DNA of 6,252 nt. Source: Candidatus Symbiothrix sp. Lineage in GTDB: Bacteria; Bacteroidota; Bacteroidia; Bacteroidales; Azobacteroidaceae. The stretch lies in the NCBI GenBank assembly GCA_031270925.1, contig JAISWY010000384.1, positions 1 through 6,252 of the forward strand. Reading direction: 5' to 3'. The notes below the pieces were generated by a model. The model was not told where the DNA came from and searched no databases. It was given only the letters and a program-made list of their open reading frames with translations. Below are positions 1-6,252 of this stretch, in pieces. Made by a program: the position numbers and the translations under genes. How positions within the stretch are numbered: position 1 is the first letter of the stretch; every line of letters starts with the position of its first letter.

Positions 1-1760
1 GTCTAAGGCGTCGTTCGGCCATCAAGCAAATCGCTTCGGGTCGATTCGGCGTTACGGCAGAATATCTGATTAACGCCGACGAGTTGCAAATCAAAATCGC
101 CCAAGGTGCAAAACCGGGCGAAGGCGGACAACTTCCGGGCTTCAAAGTCGATAAAATCATTGCGAAAACGCGACATTCCATTCCGGGAATTACCTTGATT
201 TCGCCTCCACCTCATCATGATATTTATTCGATTGAAGATTTGGCGCAGTTGATTTTCGATTTGAAAAACATCAATCCCAATGCACGAATCTCTGTTAAAT
301 TGGTAGCAGAAGCAGGCGTAGGAACGATTGCGGCCGGTGTTACCAAAGCCAAAGCCGACGGAATCGTGATTTCGGGAGCCGACGGCGGAACGGGCGCAAG
401 TCCCATGAGTTCTATCAAACACGCCGGCGTTTCGTGGGAATTGGGCTTGTCGGAAACACAACAAACATTGGTAATCAACGATTTACGCCGGTTTGTAAAA
501 TTGCAGGCCGACGGCCAATTGAAGAGCGGAAAAGACATCATCATCGCCTCGCTTTTGGGCGCCGAAGAATACGGATTCGCCACGAGCGCACTCATCGTTT
601 TAGGTTGTGTGATGATGCGGAAATGCCACTTGAACACCTGTCCCGTGGGAGTTGCTACGCAAGACGAACGTTTACGCGCCCGCTTTAAAGGCAAATACGA
701 ATATTTGCTGAATTATTTCCGTTTCTTGGCCGAAGAAGTGCGCGAACATTTGGCAGGGATGGGTTATCGCACCTTGGACGAAATCATCGGTCGTTCCGAT
801 TTGATTGAAATTCAGAAAGTGGAAACCAATCCGAAAGTCAAAAAATTGGATTTCAACAAAATAACGCAATTTATCAACAACGGAAACGACATTCGTTGTA
901 CCCGTTCGCAAGATCACAAGATCCATACAATATTGGATCGCGAAATCATCCGAAAAACCCAAGCGGCCATCGAAAAATCCTTGCCGGTGGAATTGGATTT
1001 GGCTATCGGCAATACCGATCGAGCTGTAGGAGCGATGCTTTCGGGCGAAATTGCCAAACGCTACGGTAATGCCGGTTTGCAGAACAATACGATTACGGTC
1101 AATTTCAAAGGTTCGGCAGGACAAAGTTTCGGTGCATTCCTCGCGGCCGGAATCACTTTCCATCTCGAAGGCGAGGCCAACGACTATTTGGGCAAAGGCT
1201 TGTCGGGCGGACGAATCGCTTTGGTTCCTCCCACAACGGCCGATTTCGCTCCCGAAAACAATATCATCGGCGGCAACACCTTGTTATATGGCGCCACATC
1301 GGGCGAAGTGTATATCAACGGACAAGTCGGCGAACGTTTCTGCGTGCGTAATTCCGGTGCGATTGCCGTTGTGGAAGGCGCCGGCGACCACTGCTGTGAA
1401 TACATGACCGGCGGGCGAACCGTCGTTTTAGGCTCAACGGGTAAGAATTTCGCAGCCGGGATGAGCGGCGGTTTGGCTTATGTCCTCGATTTGAAAGGCA
1501 ATTTCGACTATTTCTGCAACATGGAAATGGTAGAATTAACGCTCATCGACGACAAATCGGATAGCTTGGAACTGCATCGTTTGATTTCAAATCATTACCA
1601 TTATACGCAAAGCCCTCTGGCAAAACGCATTTTGGATAATTGGGACGAATATTTAAAACTCTTCATCAAAATAACCCCTATCGAATACAAAAAAGTATTG
1701 CAGGAAGAAAAGATGGAAGCGATTAAACGTAAAATCGAGATGGTAGAATCAGATTATTAA
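1..1760 (+). CDS. gltB: Glutamate synthase large subunit, C-terminal 585 codons (5' truncated by window)
   Basis: Large (alpha) subunit of glutamate synthase, a cytoplasmic enzyme that makes two glutamates from glutamine and 2-oxoglutarate. The first full codon is at base 3 and the frame is open from the left edge, so the gene begins outside the window; the TTG at 84 is internal. Counting from base 3, the FMN-synthase domain covers about residues 1-300: RSAIKQIASGRFGVT, then KPGEGGQLPG, SPPPHHDIYSIEDL and GADGGTGASP (125-134). The 3Fe-4S ligands are visible as C-x5-C-x4-C at residues 202, 208 and 213 (bases 606-641). The glycine-rich right-handed beta-helix domain spans about 364-497 (GERFCVRNSGA, EYMTGG, FAAGMSGG), followed by a short helical tail. 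The missing N-terminal part should hold the class-II glutaminase with its catalytic Cys. The gene ends in tandem stops TAA TAG (1758-1763). It is followed by gltD after 84 bp, the usual partner. Family assignment is very secure. Confidence 0.98.
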   Translation, partial: LRRRSAIKQIASGRFGVTAEYLINADELQIKIAQGAKPGEGGQLPGFKVDKIIAKTRHSIPGITLISPPPHHDIYSIEDLAQLIFDLKNINPNARISVKLVAEAGVGTIAAGVTKAKADGIVISGADGGTGASPMSSIKHAGVSWELGLSETQQTLVINDLRRFVKLQADGQLKSGKDIIIASLLGAEEYGFATSALIVLGCVMMRKCHLNTCPVGVATQDERLRARFKGKYEYLLNYFRFLAEEVREHLAGMGYRTLDEIIGRSDLIEIQKVETNPKVKKLDFNKITQFINNGNDIRCTRSQDHKIHTILDREIIRKTQAAIEKSLPVELDLAIGNTDRAVGAMLSGEIAKRYGNAGLQNNTITVNFKGSAGQSFGAFLAAGITFHLEGEANDYLGKGLSGGRIALVPPTTADFAPENNIIGGNTLLYGATSGEVYINGQVGERFCVRNSGAIAVVEGAGDHCCEYMTGGRTVVLGSTGKNFAAGMSGGLAYVLDLKGNFDYFCNMEMVELTLIDDKSDSLELHRLISNHYHYTQSPLAKRILDNWDEYLKLFIKITPIEYKKVLQEEKMEAIKRKIEMVESDY

Positions 1761-1780
1761 TAGGAAGTAAAAGAGTATAA

Positions 1781-1836
1781 AGTAAACGAGTAAACAAGAA
1801 TCTCGTTTACTAAAAAAACTCGTTTACTTGTTTACT
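1781..1836. repeat. Inverted array of an 8-bp unit (AGTAAACR) between gltB and gltD
   Basis: Five copies of AGTAAACR or its complement YGTTTACT lie here: forward at 1781-1788 and 1789-1796, reverse at 1804-1811, 1821-1828 and 1829-1836. Two mutually exclusive stem-loops are possible. The short one is a perfect 10-bp stem (1781-1790 with 1802-1811, 11-nt loop). The long one pairs 1781-1798 with 1819-1836, giving 16 Watson-Crick pairs of 18 plus one G-U, and ends 8 nt before the gltD start. A run of seven A, not T, follows the short stem, so it does not look like an intrinsic terminator for rightward transcription. The repeat structure is read directly from the sequence; any role in gltD expression, RNA stability or simply as a dispersed intergenic repeat is inference. 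Confidence 0.85.
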
Positions 1837-1844
1837 GAAATATT

Positions 1845-3260
1845 ATGGGAAACCCAAAAGCATTTTTAACAATAAACAGAAAAGAAGCCGGATACCGTCC
1901 GGTGGTCGATCGAGTTGCCGATTTCGGCGAAGTAGAACAAACATTAAATTCCGAAGACCGGATGTTGCAGGCTTCGCGCTGCATGGAGTGCGGCGTGGCG
2001 TTCTGCCATTGGTCGTGTCCGTTGGGAAACTTGATTCCCGAATGGCAGGATTTACTGTACAAAGGCAAATGGCAGGAAGCCTACGGATTGTTGGTTACGC
2101 GCAATAATTTTCCTGAATTTACCGGTCGCGTATGCCCGGCTTTATGTGAAAAAAGTTGCGTGTTGAATCTTGAAGATCAGCCGCTTACAATTCGTGAGAA
2201 CGAAGCCGCCATTGTCGAACACGCCTTTTTGGAAGGTTATGTGAAACCCAATCCACCCAAAACGCGGACGGGTAAAAAAGTAGCTGTTATTGGTTCCGGC
2301 CCCGCAGGATTAGCGGCCGCTGATATGCTGAACCAACAAGGTCATACGGTAACTGTCTATGAGAAAGACGAATACATTGGTGGGTTGCTGCGATTAGGCA
2401 TTCCCGATTTCAAATTAAATAAAGAAATTATCGAGCGCCGATTGGATGTTTTGAAAGCCGAAGGCATCACGTTCGAAACCGGCGTGGAAGTTGGTAAGAA
2501 TTTGGCTACCAATAAATTATTGTCGAAGTTCGATGCCGTATGTTTGGCTATTGGCGCAGGCGTTCCACGCGATTTGCCGATTGAAGGCCGCGAATTGGAG
2601 GGCATTCATTTCGCTTTGGACTTTTTAAAACAGCAAAACCGCGTTGTGAGCGGCCAAACGATTCCCGCAACCGAACAGATTTCCGCCAAAAACAAAAACG
2701 TATTGGTAATCGGCGGCGGCGATACCGGTTCCGATTGCGTGGGAACATCTGTTCGTCAAAAAGCAAAAAAAGTTACCCAAATCGAAATTTTGCCGATGCC
2801 GCCCGAAGGCTTCAATCCGGCGACGCCTTGGCCGGGTTATCCGAATATTCTAAAAACTTCGAGTTCGCATAAAGAAGGTTGCGAGCGGCGTTGGTCGTTG
2901 GCGTCGAAACGCTTTATCGGCGAAAAGGGCAAAGTAACCGGCGTGGAAGTAGCCGAAGTTGAATGGCTAAACGAAAACGGCAAGTTCGTGATGAAAGAAA
3001 CCGGCAACACGGAAATCATTCCCGCAAGTTTGATTTTACTTTCGATGGGCTTTACTCAACCGGTTCACGAAGGCTTATTGGACGAATTGGGCGTTAAATA
3101 TGACGGTCGCGGCAATGTGGCGGCTGTAAAACCCAATGAATCGTCGGTAAACAAAGTATTTGTGGCGGGCGATGTAACGAGTGGTGCGAGTTTGGTGGTT
3201 CGCGCTATGATTTCGGGGCGGGATGCTGCGAAAGCGATTCATAAGTTTTTGGGGTATTAA
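1845..3260 (+). CDS. gltD: Glutamate synthase small subunit (NADPH, FAD, Fe-S flavoprotein)
   Basis: Small (beta) subunit of glutamate synthase, 471 residues, a normal full length for the family. It oxidises NADPH on FAD and sends electrons through 4Fe-4S clusters to GltB. The N-terminal Fe-S domain shows C46, C49, C54, C58 (CMECGVAFCHWSC) and a second group C97, C101, C105. The FAD-binding Rossmann motif is GSGPAG at 150-155, followed by the typical GGLLRLGIPDFKL. The NADPH-binding motif is GGGDTG at 290-295. The PWPGYP...SSSHKEG segment (328-345) and the C-terminal FAD-contact AGDVTSGASLVVRA (441-454) complete the family pattern. The ATG at 1845 is chosen because MGNPKAFL...YRPV is the usual GltD N-terminus; no Shine-Dalgarno precedes it, as is common in Bacteroidota. 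No TAnnTTTG promoter is seen in the gap after gltB, so co-transcription with gltB is likely. No frameshift or missing cofactor residue is apparent. Confidence 0.97.
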   Translation: MGNPKAFLTINRKEAGYRPVVDRVADFGEVEQTLNSEDRMLQASRCMECGVAFCHWSCPLGNLIPEWQDLLYKGKWQEAYGLLVTRNNFPEFTGRVCPALCEKSCVLNLEDQPLTIRENEAAIVEHAFLEGYVKPNPPKTRTGKKVAVIGSGPAGLAAADMLNQQGHTVTVYEKDEYIGGLLRLGIPDFKLNKEIIERRLDVLKAEGITFETGVEVGKNLATNKLLSKFDAVCLAIGAGVPRDLPIEGRELEGIHFALDFLKQQNRVVSGQTIPATEQISAKNKNVLVIGGGDTGSDCVGTSVRQKAKKVTQIEILPMPPEGFNPATPWPGYPNILKTSSSHKEGCERRWSLASKRFIGEKGKVTGVEVAEVEWLNENGKFVMKETGNTEIIPASLILLSMGFTQPVHEGLLDELGVKYDGRGNVAAVKPNESSVNKVFVAGDVTSGASLVVRAMISGRDAAKAIHKFLGY

Positions 3261-3305
3261 AATACTTTTCCAATAAGATGGAACCTTATGAAACTTGTCC
3301 GGAAC

Positions 3306-5975
3306 CTAAAATAACCGTTGCTGCCCTGTAATCTCGTCCAATAATTCTGCCATGGGTTTTTCGTCGTCGTCGTCTTCCGATTCGATGTCGATGTTGAGTT
3401 GCGGCACATCGTCGGGTTCGGGTTCGGGAAAACGTATGGGTTCGATTTCCTTGATTTCGGCGATTTCGAATGTGGTAATGCGTTTGCCTTTTGCCTTGAA
3501 TCCTTTTACTGCGATAAATTCCTCTACATCAATGGTTAGCGCTTCGCGGAAAGCATTGTTTCCACCAAAAGTTACAGTTAAGCGCGGATACATTGTATCG
3601 GTAAGAAGCAAGAGTTTGGAAGCCTGATTTTCGCCCAAGTAACTTTGCAGTCTGTTGTTGCTGACTTCAAATGTGAAGCGTTTCAGATAGGGGAAACCCT
3701 GTTGTTCGGCGTCGAACAATGCGACCGACCAAATTTTGTTCGGATTGAATTTCTCAATTTTCAATATTTCGCCTTGATAGTGATTGCTTGCATCGAAATT
3801 GGTGGTGTAAAAAATGCCGTTTTTCAAGATGACCAAAATCAAATCGTCGGCAAAAAATTCGCCCAAATGTTCGCCCCGTCCGTCGTAATTGATGCGGGAA
3901 ATATCGCGGTCGAACCACACTTGACGGCCGCCGAGCGTTGAGCCGCCCTTGGTTTTCAATGAAATTTTGTGGATGTCGGCTTTTGTCAGAATATTGCCCA
4001 TTGAGGCGCGGCCTTTGATGGCGATGTCGCCGAAATTCTTGTCGAAAACCAGCAGTTTTTGGCGCGGCTTGGGTTTGAGAATCACTTTCACGGTTTCCGC
4101 TTCACCATTGGGATTGGCCGAGAAATAGAGAATACGGCTTCCTGCTGTGCCTTGCGTAACATCGTATTCTTTGTCGCGCGTGATTCCGGTAACGGAAAAG
4201 CGTTTGATGTAGTTGGCGCCTTGTTTGCCGTCGCGGTATATTACGTTGTAAATCGTGCGGTTATCGTTGCGTTTGAAGACGGTGAGATACAAAATATTCT
4301 TGCCTATAAATTGTTTTTCGCTCACTTTTACGATTTTGTATTTGCCATCTTTGAAAAAAACAATCACGTCGTCGATATCGGAACAGGGGCAGATGTATTC
4401 GTCTTTTTTCAATCCGTAGCCGATAAAGCCTTCGTCGCGATTGACATAGAGTTTTTCGTTGGCTTCCACCACTTGGGTTGCCTCGATGGTGTCGAAACTG
4501 CGGATTTCGGTTTTGCGCGGGTAGTTTTTGCCGTATTTGTCTTTCAAGCGTTGAAACCAATTAATCGCAAAATCAATAATATGCTTAAGATTATACTTTA
4601 TTTCCTTGATTTTTTCTTCAATTTTAGCAATTGTTTCGTCGGCTTTTTTGATGTCGAATCTGGAAATTTTTCTCACCGGCTTTTCACATAAATTCAAAAC
4701 ATCGTCGCGAGTTATTGTTCTTTTTAAGAATTTTTGATATGGCATTAAGGCGGTTTCTATGTTATCAAGCTGGTTTTCCCATGTTTCCGTATTTTTCTCC
4801 AATTCTTTATAAATCTGTTTTTCAAAAAAGATTTTTTCGAGCGACCAGCGATGCCATTCTTCATTTAGTTCATCCAGTTCAATTTCGAGTTCCTTTGTCA
4901 AAAGTTTAACCGTATTGTCTGTAACCTGTTTAAGCACATCGGAAACGCGCATGAATTGCGGCTTGTTTTCTTCGTCGATAACACAACAATTTTGTGAAAT
5001 GCTGATTTCGCAATCGGTAAATGCATAAAGCGCATCAATCGTTTTATCGGACGAAACGCCCGGCGCCAAATGAATCACTATTTCGGCGTTTTTAGCCGTC
5101 ATATCATCCACTTTGCGGAGTTTTATTTTGCCTTTATCGTTGGCTTTCAGGATGGATTCAGTGAGTGTAGTGGTGGTTTTTCCGAAAGGTATTTCAGTGA
5201 TAATCAGTGTTTTATTATCAACTTTTGTGATTTTTGCTCGTACTTTAACCGAGCCGCCGCGTTCACCGTCGTTGTAACGCGAAATATCGACTTGCCCGCC
5301 GGTTTGAAAATCGGGATAGAGCGTAAATTCTTCTCCTTTTAAATAGGCAATGCATGCATCGAGCAATTCGTTGAAATTGTGTGGTAAAACCTTTGATTGC
5401 AAGCCTACTGCGATTCCTTCGCCGCCTTGAGCCAAAAGCAAGGGAAATTTGAGGGGTAGCGTAATCGGTTCTTTGTTCCGGCCATCGTAAGACAATTTCC
5501 ATTCGGTTGTTTTCGGATTAAAAACCACATCGAGAGCGAATTTCGACAAGCGTGCTTCGATGTAACGGGGAGCCGCGGCGCCGTCGCCGGTCAGGATATT
5601 GCCCCAGTTTCCTTGGCAATCGATCAATAAATCTTTTTGTCCGAGTTGTACCAAGGCGCCGCCGATGGATTGGTCGCCGTGCGGGTGAAATTGCATGGTT
5701 TCGCCTACGATATTGGCCACTTTGTTGTAGCGGCCATCGTCTTTGCGCTTCATTGCATGGAGAATACGGCGCTGTACGGGTTTGAGGCCGTCATTGATGT
5801 GTGGCACGGCGCGGTCGGTAATCACATACGAGGCGTAGTCCATGAACCACGTTTTGTACATACCGGAAAGGATATGATGGCTGTCGCCTTCGGCTGCATC
5901 GGGAATTTTGTAATCCGAATGGCCTTTGGCGGTGTTGTCTTCTTCTAAAAAAGCATCTAAATCTGTTGGTGTCAT
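3306..5975 (-). CDS. parC: DNA topoisomerase IV subunit A (type IIA, Bacteroidota ParC type)
   Basis: DNA-cleaving subunit of a type IIA topoisomerase, 889 residues, expected to act with ParE to decatenate chromosomes. The winged-helix breakage domain contains HPHGD (97-101) and the catalytic pair R137-Y138 in AAAPRYIEARLS (Tyr codon 5562-5564). EPITLPLKFPLLLAQGGEGIAVG (about 169-191) leads into the tower region, and a Lys/Glu-rich coiled coil with the C-gate spans about 345-490 (EKPVRKISRFDIKKADE). The C-terminal beta-pinwheel covers about 500-840. In place of the GyrA-box QRRGGKG there is only KGRASMGN (654-661), so ParC is preferred over GyrA. An acidic tail (843-881) with EPEPDD and DDDDE ends in QQRLF. 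Positions 102 and 106, the quinolone-contact sites, are Gln and Gly rather than Ser/Ala and Asp/Glu. The start at 5975 is the first ATG behind a good promoter; the stop is TAG at 3306-3308. The gene converges on gltD with a 45-bp gap; parE is not in the window. Confidence 0.95.
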   Translation of the reverse strand: MTPTDLDAFLEEDNTAKGHSDYKIPDAAEGDSHHILSGMYKTWFMDYASYVITDRAVPHINDGLKPVQRRILHAMKRKDDGRYNKVANIVGETMQFHPHGDQSIGGALVQLGQKDLLIDCQGNWGNILTGDGAAAPRYIEARLSKFALDVVFNPKTTEWKLSYDGRNKEPITLPLKFPLLLAQGGEGIAVGLQSKVLPHNFNELLDACIAYLKGEEFTLYPDFQTGGQVDISRYNDGERGGSVKVRAKITKVDNKTLIITEIPFGKTTTTLTESILKANDKGKIKLRKVDDMTAKNAEIVIHLAPGVSSDKTIDALYAFTDCEISISQNCCVIDEENKPQFMRVSDVLKQVTDNTVKLLTKELEIELDELNEEWHRWSLEKIFFEKQIYKELEKNTETWENQLDNIETALMPYQKFLKRTITRDDVLNLCEKPVRKISRFDIKKADETIAKIEEKIKEIKYNLKHIIDFAINWFQRLKDKYGKNYPRKTEIRSFDTIEATQVVEANEKLYVNRDEGFIGYGLKKDEYICPCSDIDDVIVFFKDGKYKIVKVSEKQFIGKNILYLTVFKRNDNRTIYNVIYRDGKQGANYIKRFSVTGITRDKEYDVTQGTAGSRILYFSANPNGEAETVKVILKPKPRQKLLVFDKNFGDIAIKGRASMGNILTKADIHKISLKTKGGSTLGGRQVWFDRDISRINYDGRGEHLGEFFADDLILVILKNGIFYTTNFDASNHYQGEILKIEKFNPNKIWSVALFDAEQQGFPYLKRFTFEVSNNRLQSYLGENQASKLLLLTDTMYPRLTVTFGGNNAFREALTIDVEEFIAVKGFKAKGKRITTFEIAEIKEIEPIRFPEPEPDDVPQLNIDIESEDDDDEKPMAELLDEITGQQRLF

Positions 5976-5984
5976 TGATTTTTA

Positions 5985-6000
5985 TTTGCAAGGGTGCAAA
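5985..6000. repeat. Inverted repeat TTTGCA-N4-TGCAAA over the expected parC start site
   Basis: Two perfect 6-bp arms (5985-5990 and 5995-6000) flank the spacer AGGG. The site overlaps the downstream half of the parC -7 box and the expected transcription start, and ends 9 bp before the ATG. Its position suits an operator for a dimeric regulator, but no regulator is identified and six-base arms can arise by chance. Confidence 0.55.
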
Positions 6001-6027
6001 ATTACGGGATTTTTTTGAGAAAACAAA
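5997..6027 (-). promoter_or_regulatory. Bacteroidota-type promoter for parC (-33 TTTG, -7 TAATTTTG)
   Basis: Read on the minus strand, TTTG (6027-6024) and TAATTTTG (6004-5997) are separated by 19 bp. This fits the known Bacteroidota sigma-ABfr consensus TTTG-N17-23-TAnnTTTG. The -7 box ends 21 bp before the parC ATG, so the leader should be only about 15 nt. The match and spacing are read directly; the exact transcription start is inferred. Confidence 0.78.
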
Positions 6028-6041
6028 TTAAATATTTAATT
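6026..6041. repeat. Perfect 16-bp AT palindrome (AATTAAATATTTAATT) at the parC -33 box
   Basis: The sequence at 6026-6041 equals its own reverse complement over all 16 bases. It contains no G or C and overlaps the first two bases of the -33 TTTG of the parC promoter. It could act as an UP-like element, an operator or a cruciform-prone site; AT-rich composition raises the chance of a palindrome arising without function. Confidence 0.6.
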
Positions 6042-6098
6042 GGTTAATTCTTTTTTTGAGGCGCTATTGACTTTTTAAGGTAGCGAATTTAAAATTAG

Positions 6099-6133
6099 AT
6101 GTCTCGACTTCGCTCTGCTCCCTTGGTCGACAT
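6099..6133. repeat. Imperfect inverted repeat (ATGTC tc GAC ... GTCGACAT)
   Basis: The left arm ATGTC-tc-GAC (6099-6108) pairs with GTCGACAT (6126-6133) as eight base pairs with a two-base bulge, around a 17-nt loop containing CTTCGCTC. No open reading frame covers it. It resembles the short dispersed inverted repeats found in Bacteroidota intergenic DNA; that resemblance is from memory of such genomes, not from a search. No T-tract follows on either strand, so a terminator role is not supported. Confidence 0.5.
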
Positions 6134-6173
6134 GACGGGACGGTCAAAGGAAAAAGGGAGGGAACAGGGCACA

Positions 6174-6252
6174 GTTGCAACCCCCAGTGTTTAGCAGAAG
6201 CGACAGACCGCAGGTCTGAATGTTAATAACCCCCAATGAAGCGAAGCGATTG
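6174..6252. repeat. Direct-repeat and hairpin cluster running off the right edge
   Basis: Two similar blocks, GTTgcaACCCCCAgTG (6174-6189) and GTTaatAACCCCCAaTG (6222-6238), lie about 49 bp apart, each followed by AAGCGA (6198-6203 and 6239-6244). Between them is a perfect hairpin, CAGACC-GCA-GGTCTG (6204-6218). The second block begins another stem, CAAT (6234-6237) with ATTG (6249-6252), which the window cuts off. No coding frame is visible. The arrangement suggests a composite dispersed intergenic repeat; identity with a named family cannot be shown from this window. Confidence 0.55.

Noticed and set aside
84..86. TTG as the start of the glutamate synthase gene
   Set aside because: The frame is open to the left edge and the codons before it encode the conserved RSAIKQIASGRFGVT segment, so this is an internal Leu codon of a gene that begins outside the window.
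3..1163. Overlapping minus-strand open frames of 153-163 codons across gltB (3-464, 224-694, 672-1163)
   Set aside because: All are antisense to conserved GltB domains, have compositions typical of shadow frames, and carry no recognisable domain.
1781..1811. Intrinsic terminator after gltB
   Set aside because: The 10-bp stem is followed by A residues rather than T residues on the sense strand, and gltD is expected to be read from the same transcript.
3268..3289. Possible shared terminator between the convergent gltD and parC genes
   Set aside because: Only two alternative 5-bp stems exist (TTCCA/TGGAA and ATAAG/CTTAT) and neither is followed by a T-tract on its transcript strand; too weak to annotate.
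4059..4691. A 210-codon open frame on the plus strand within parC
   Set aside because: It lies wholly antisense to well-conserved ParC pinwheel and coiled-coil sequence, its Phe/Val-rich translation looks like complemented Lys/Glu/Asp codons, and no start signal or family motif is seen.
5637..5948. Plus-strand open frames over the 5' end of parC
   Set aside because: They are antisense to the HPHGD region and N-terminus of ParC and show no family features.
3306..5975. Identification of the topoisomerase gene as gyrA
   Set aside because: The GyrA-box QRRGGKG is absent and replaced by KGRASMGN, and the APRYIEARLS and KDLLID...QGNWGNILTGD segments match the Bacteroidota ParC type.
6028..6252. 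A small gene or known RNA in the gene-free right end
   Set aside because: No frame with a plausible start and length is seen on either strand, and the hairpins present do not assemble into a tRNA or other RNA family that I recognise.

Overview
The window looks like ordinary chromosomal DNA from a member of the Bacteroidota. Three things point there: the large subunit-A topoisomerase is of the Bacteroidota ParC type, its promoter matches the phylum's TTTG / TAnnTTTG consensus, and no Shine-Dalgarno sequence precedes either visible start codon. G+C is in the mid-40s by eye. Genus cannot be decided from this window.

Layout. Bases 1-1760 (+) are the 3' part of gltB, the large subunit of glutamate synthase; its N-terminal glutaminase and central domains lie to the left of the window. 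An 84-bp intercistronic gap (1761-1844) carries five copies of an 8-bp unit in mixed orientation that can fold in two competing ways. Bases 1845-3260 (+) are a complete gltD, the small flavoprotein subunit. A 45-bp gap separates gltD from a convergent gene, parC (5975-3306, -), encoding a complete 889-residue topoisomerase IV subunit A. Bases 5976-6252 hold no gene: first a well-formed parC promoter with two symmetrical sites, then, to the right edge, a cluster of inverted and direct repeats that looks like dispersed intergenic repeat material.

How the genes work together. GltB and GltD form the NADPH-dependent glutamate synthase, which transfers the amide nitrogen of glutamine to 2-oxoglutarate. 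GltD takes electrons from NADPH and passes them through FAD and Fe-S clusters to the FMN and 3Fe-4S centre of GltB. ParC is unrelated to that pathway; it is a DNA-cleaving subunit that works with ParE (not in the window) to unlink daughter chromosomes. The two transcription units simply converge.

I found no evidence of a new multi-gene system here. The points worth checking are small: unusual residues at the two quinolone-contact positions of ParC, a C-terminal peptide on ParC resembling a sliding-clamp-binding motif, the repeat array between gltB and gltD, symmetrical sites at the parC promoter, and the repeat cluster at the right edge.
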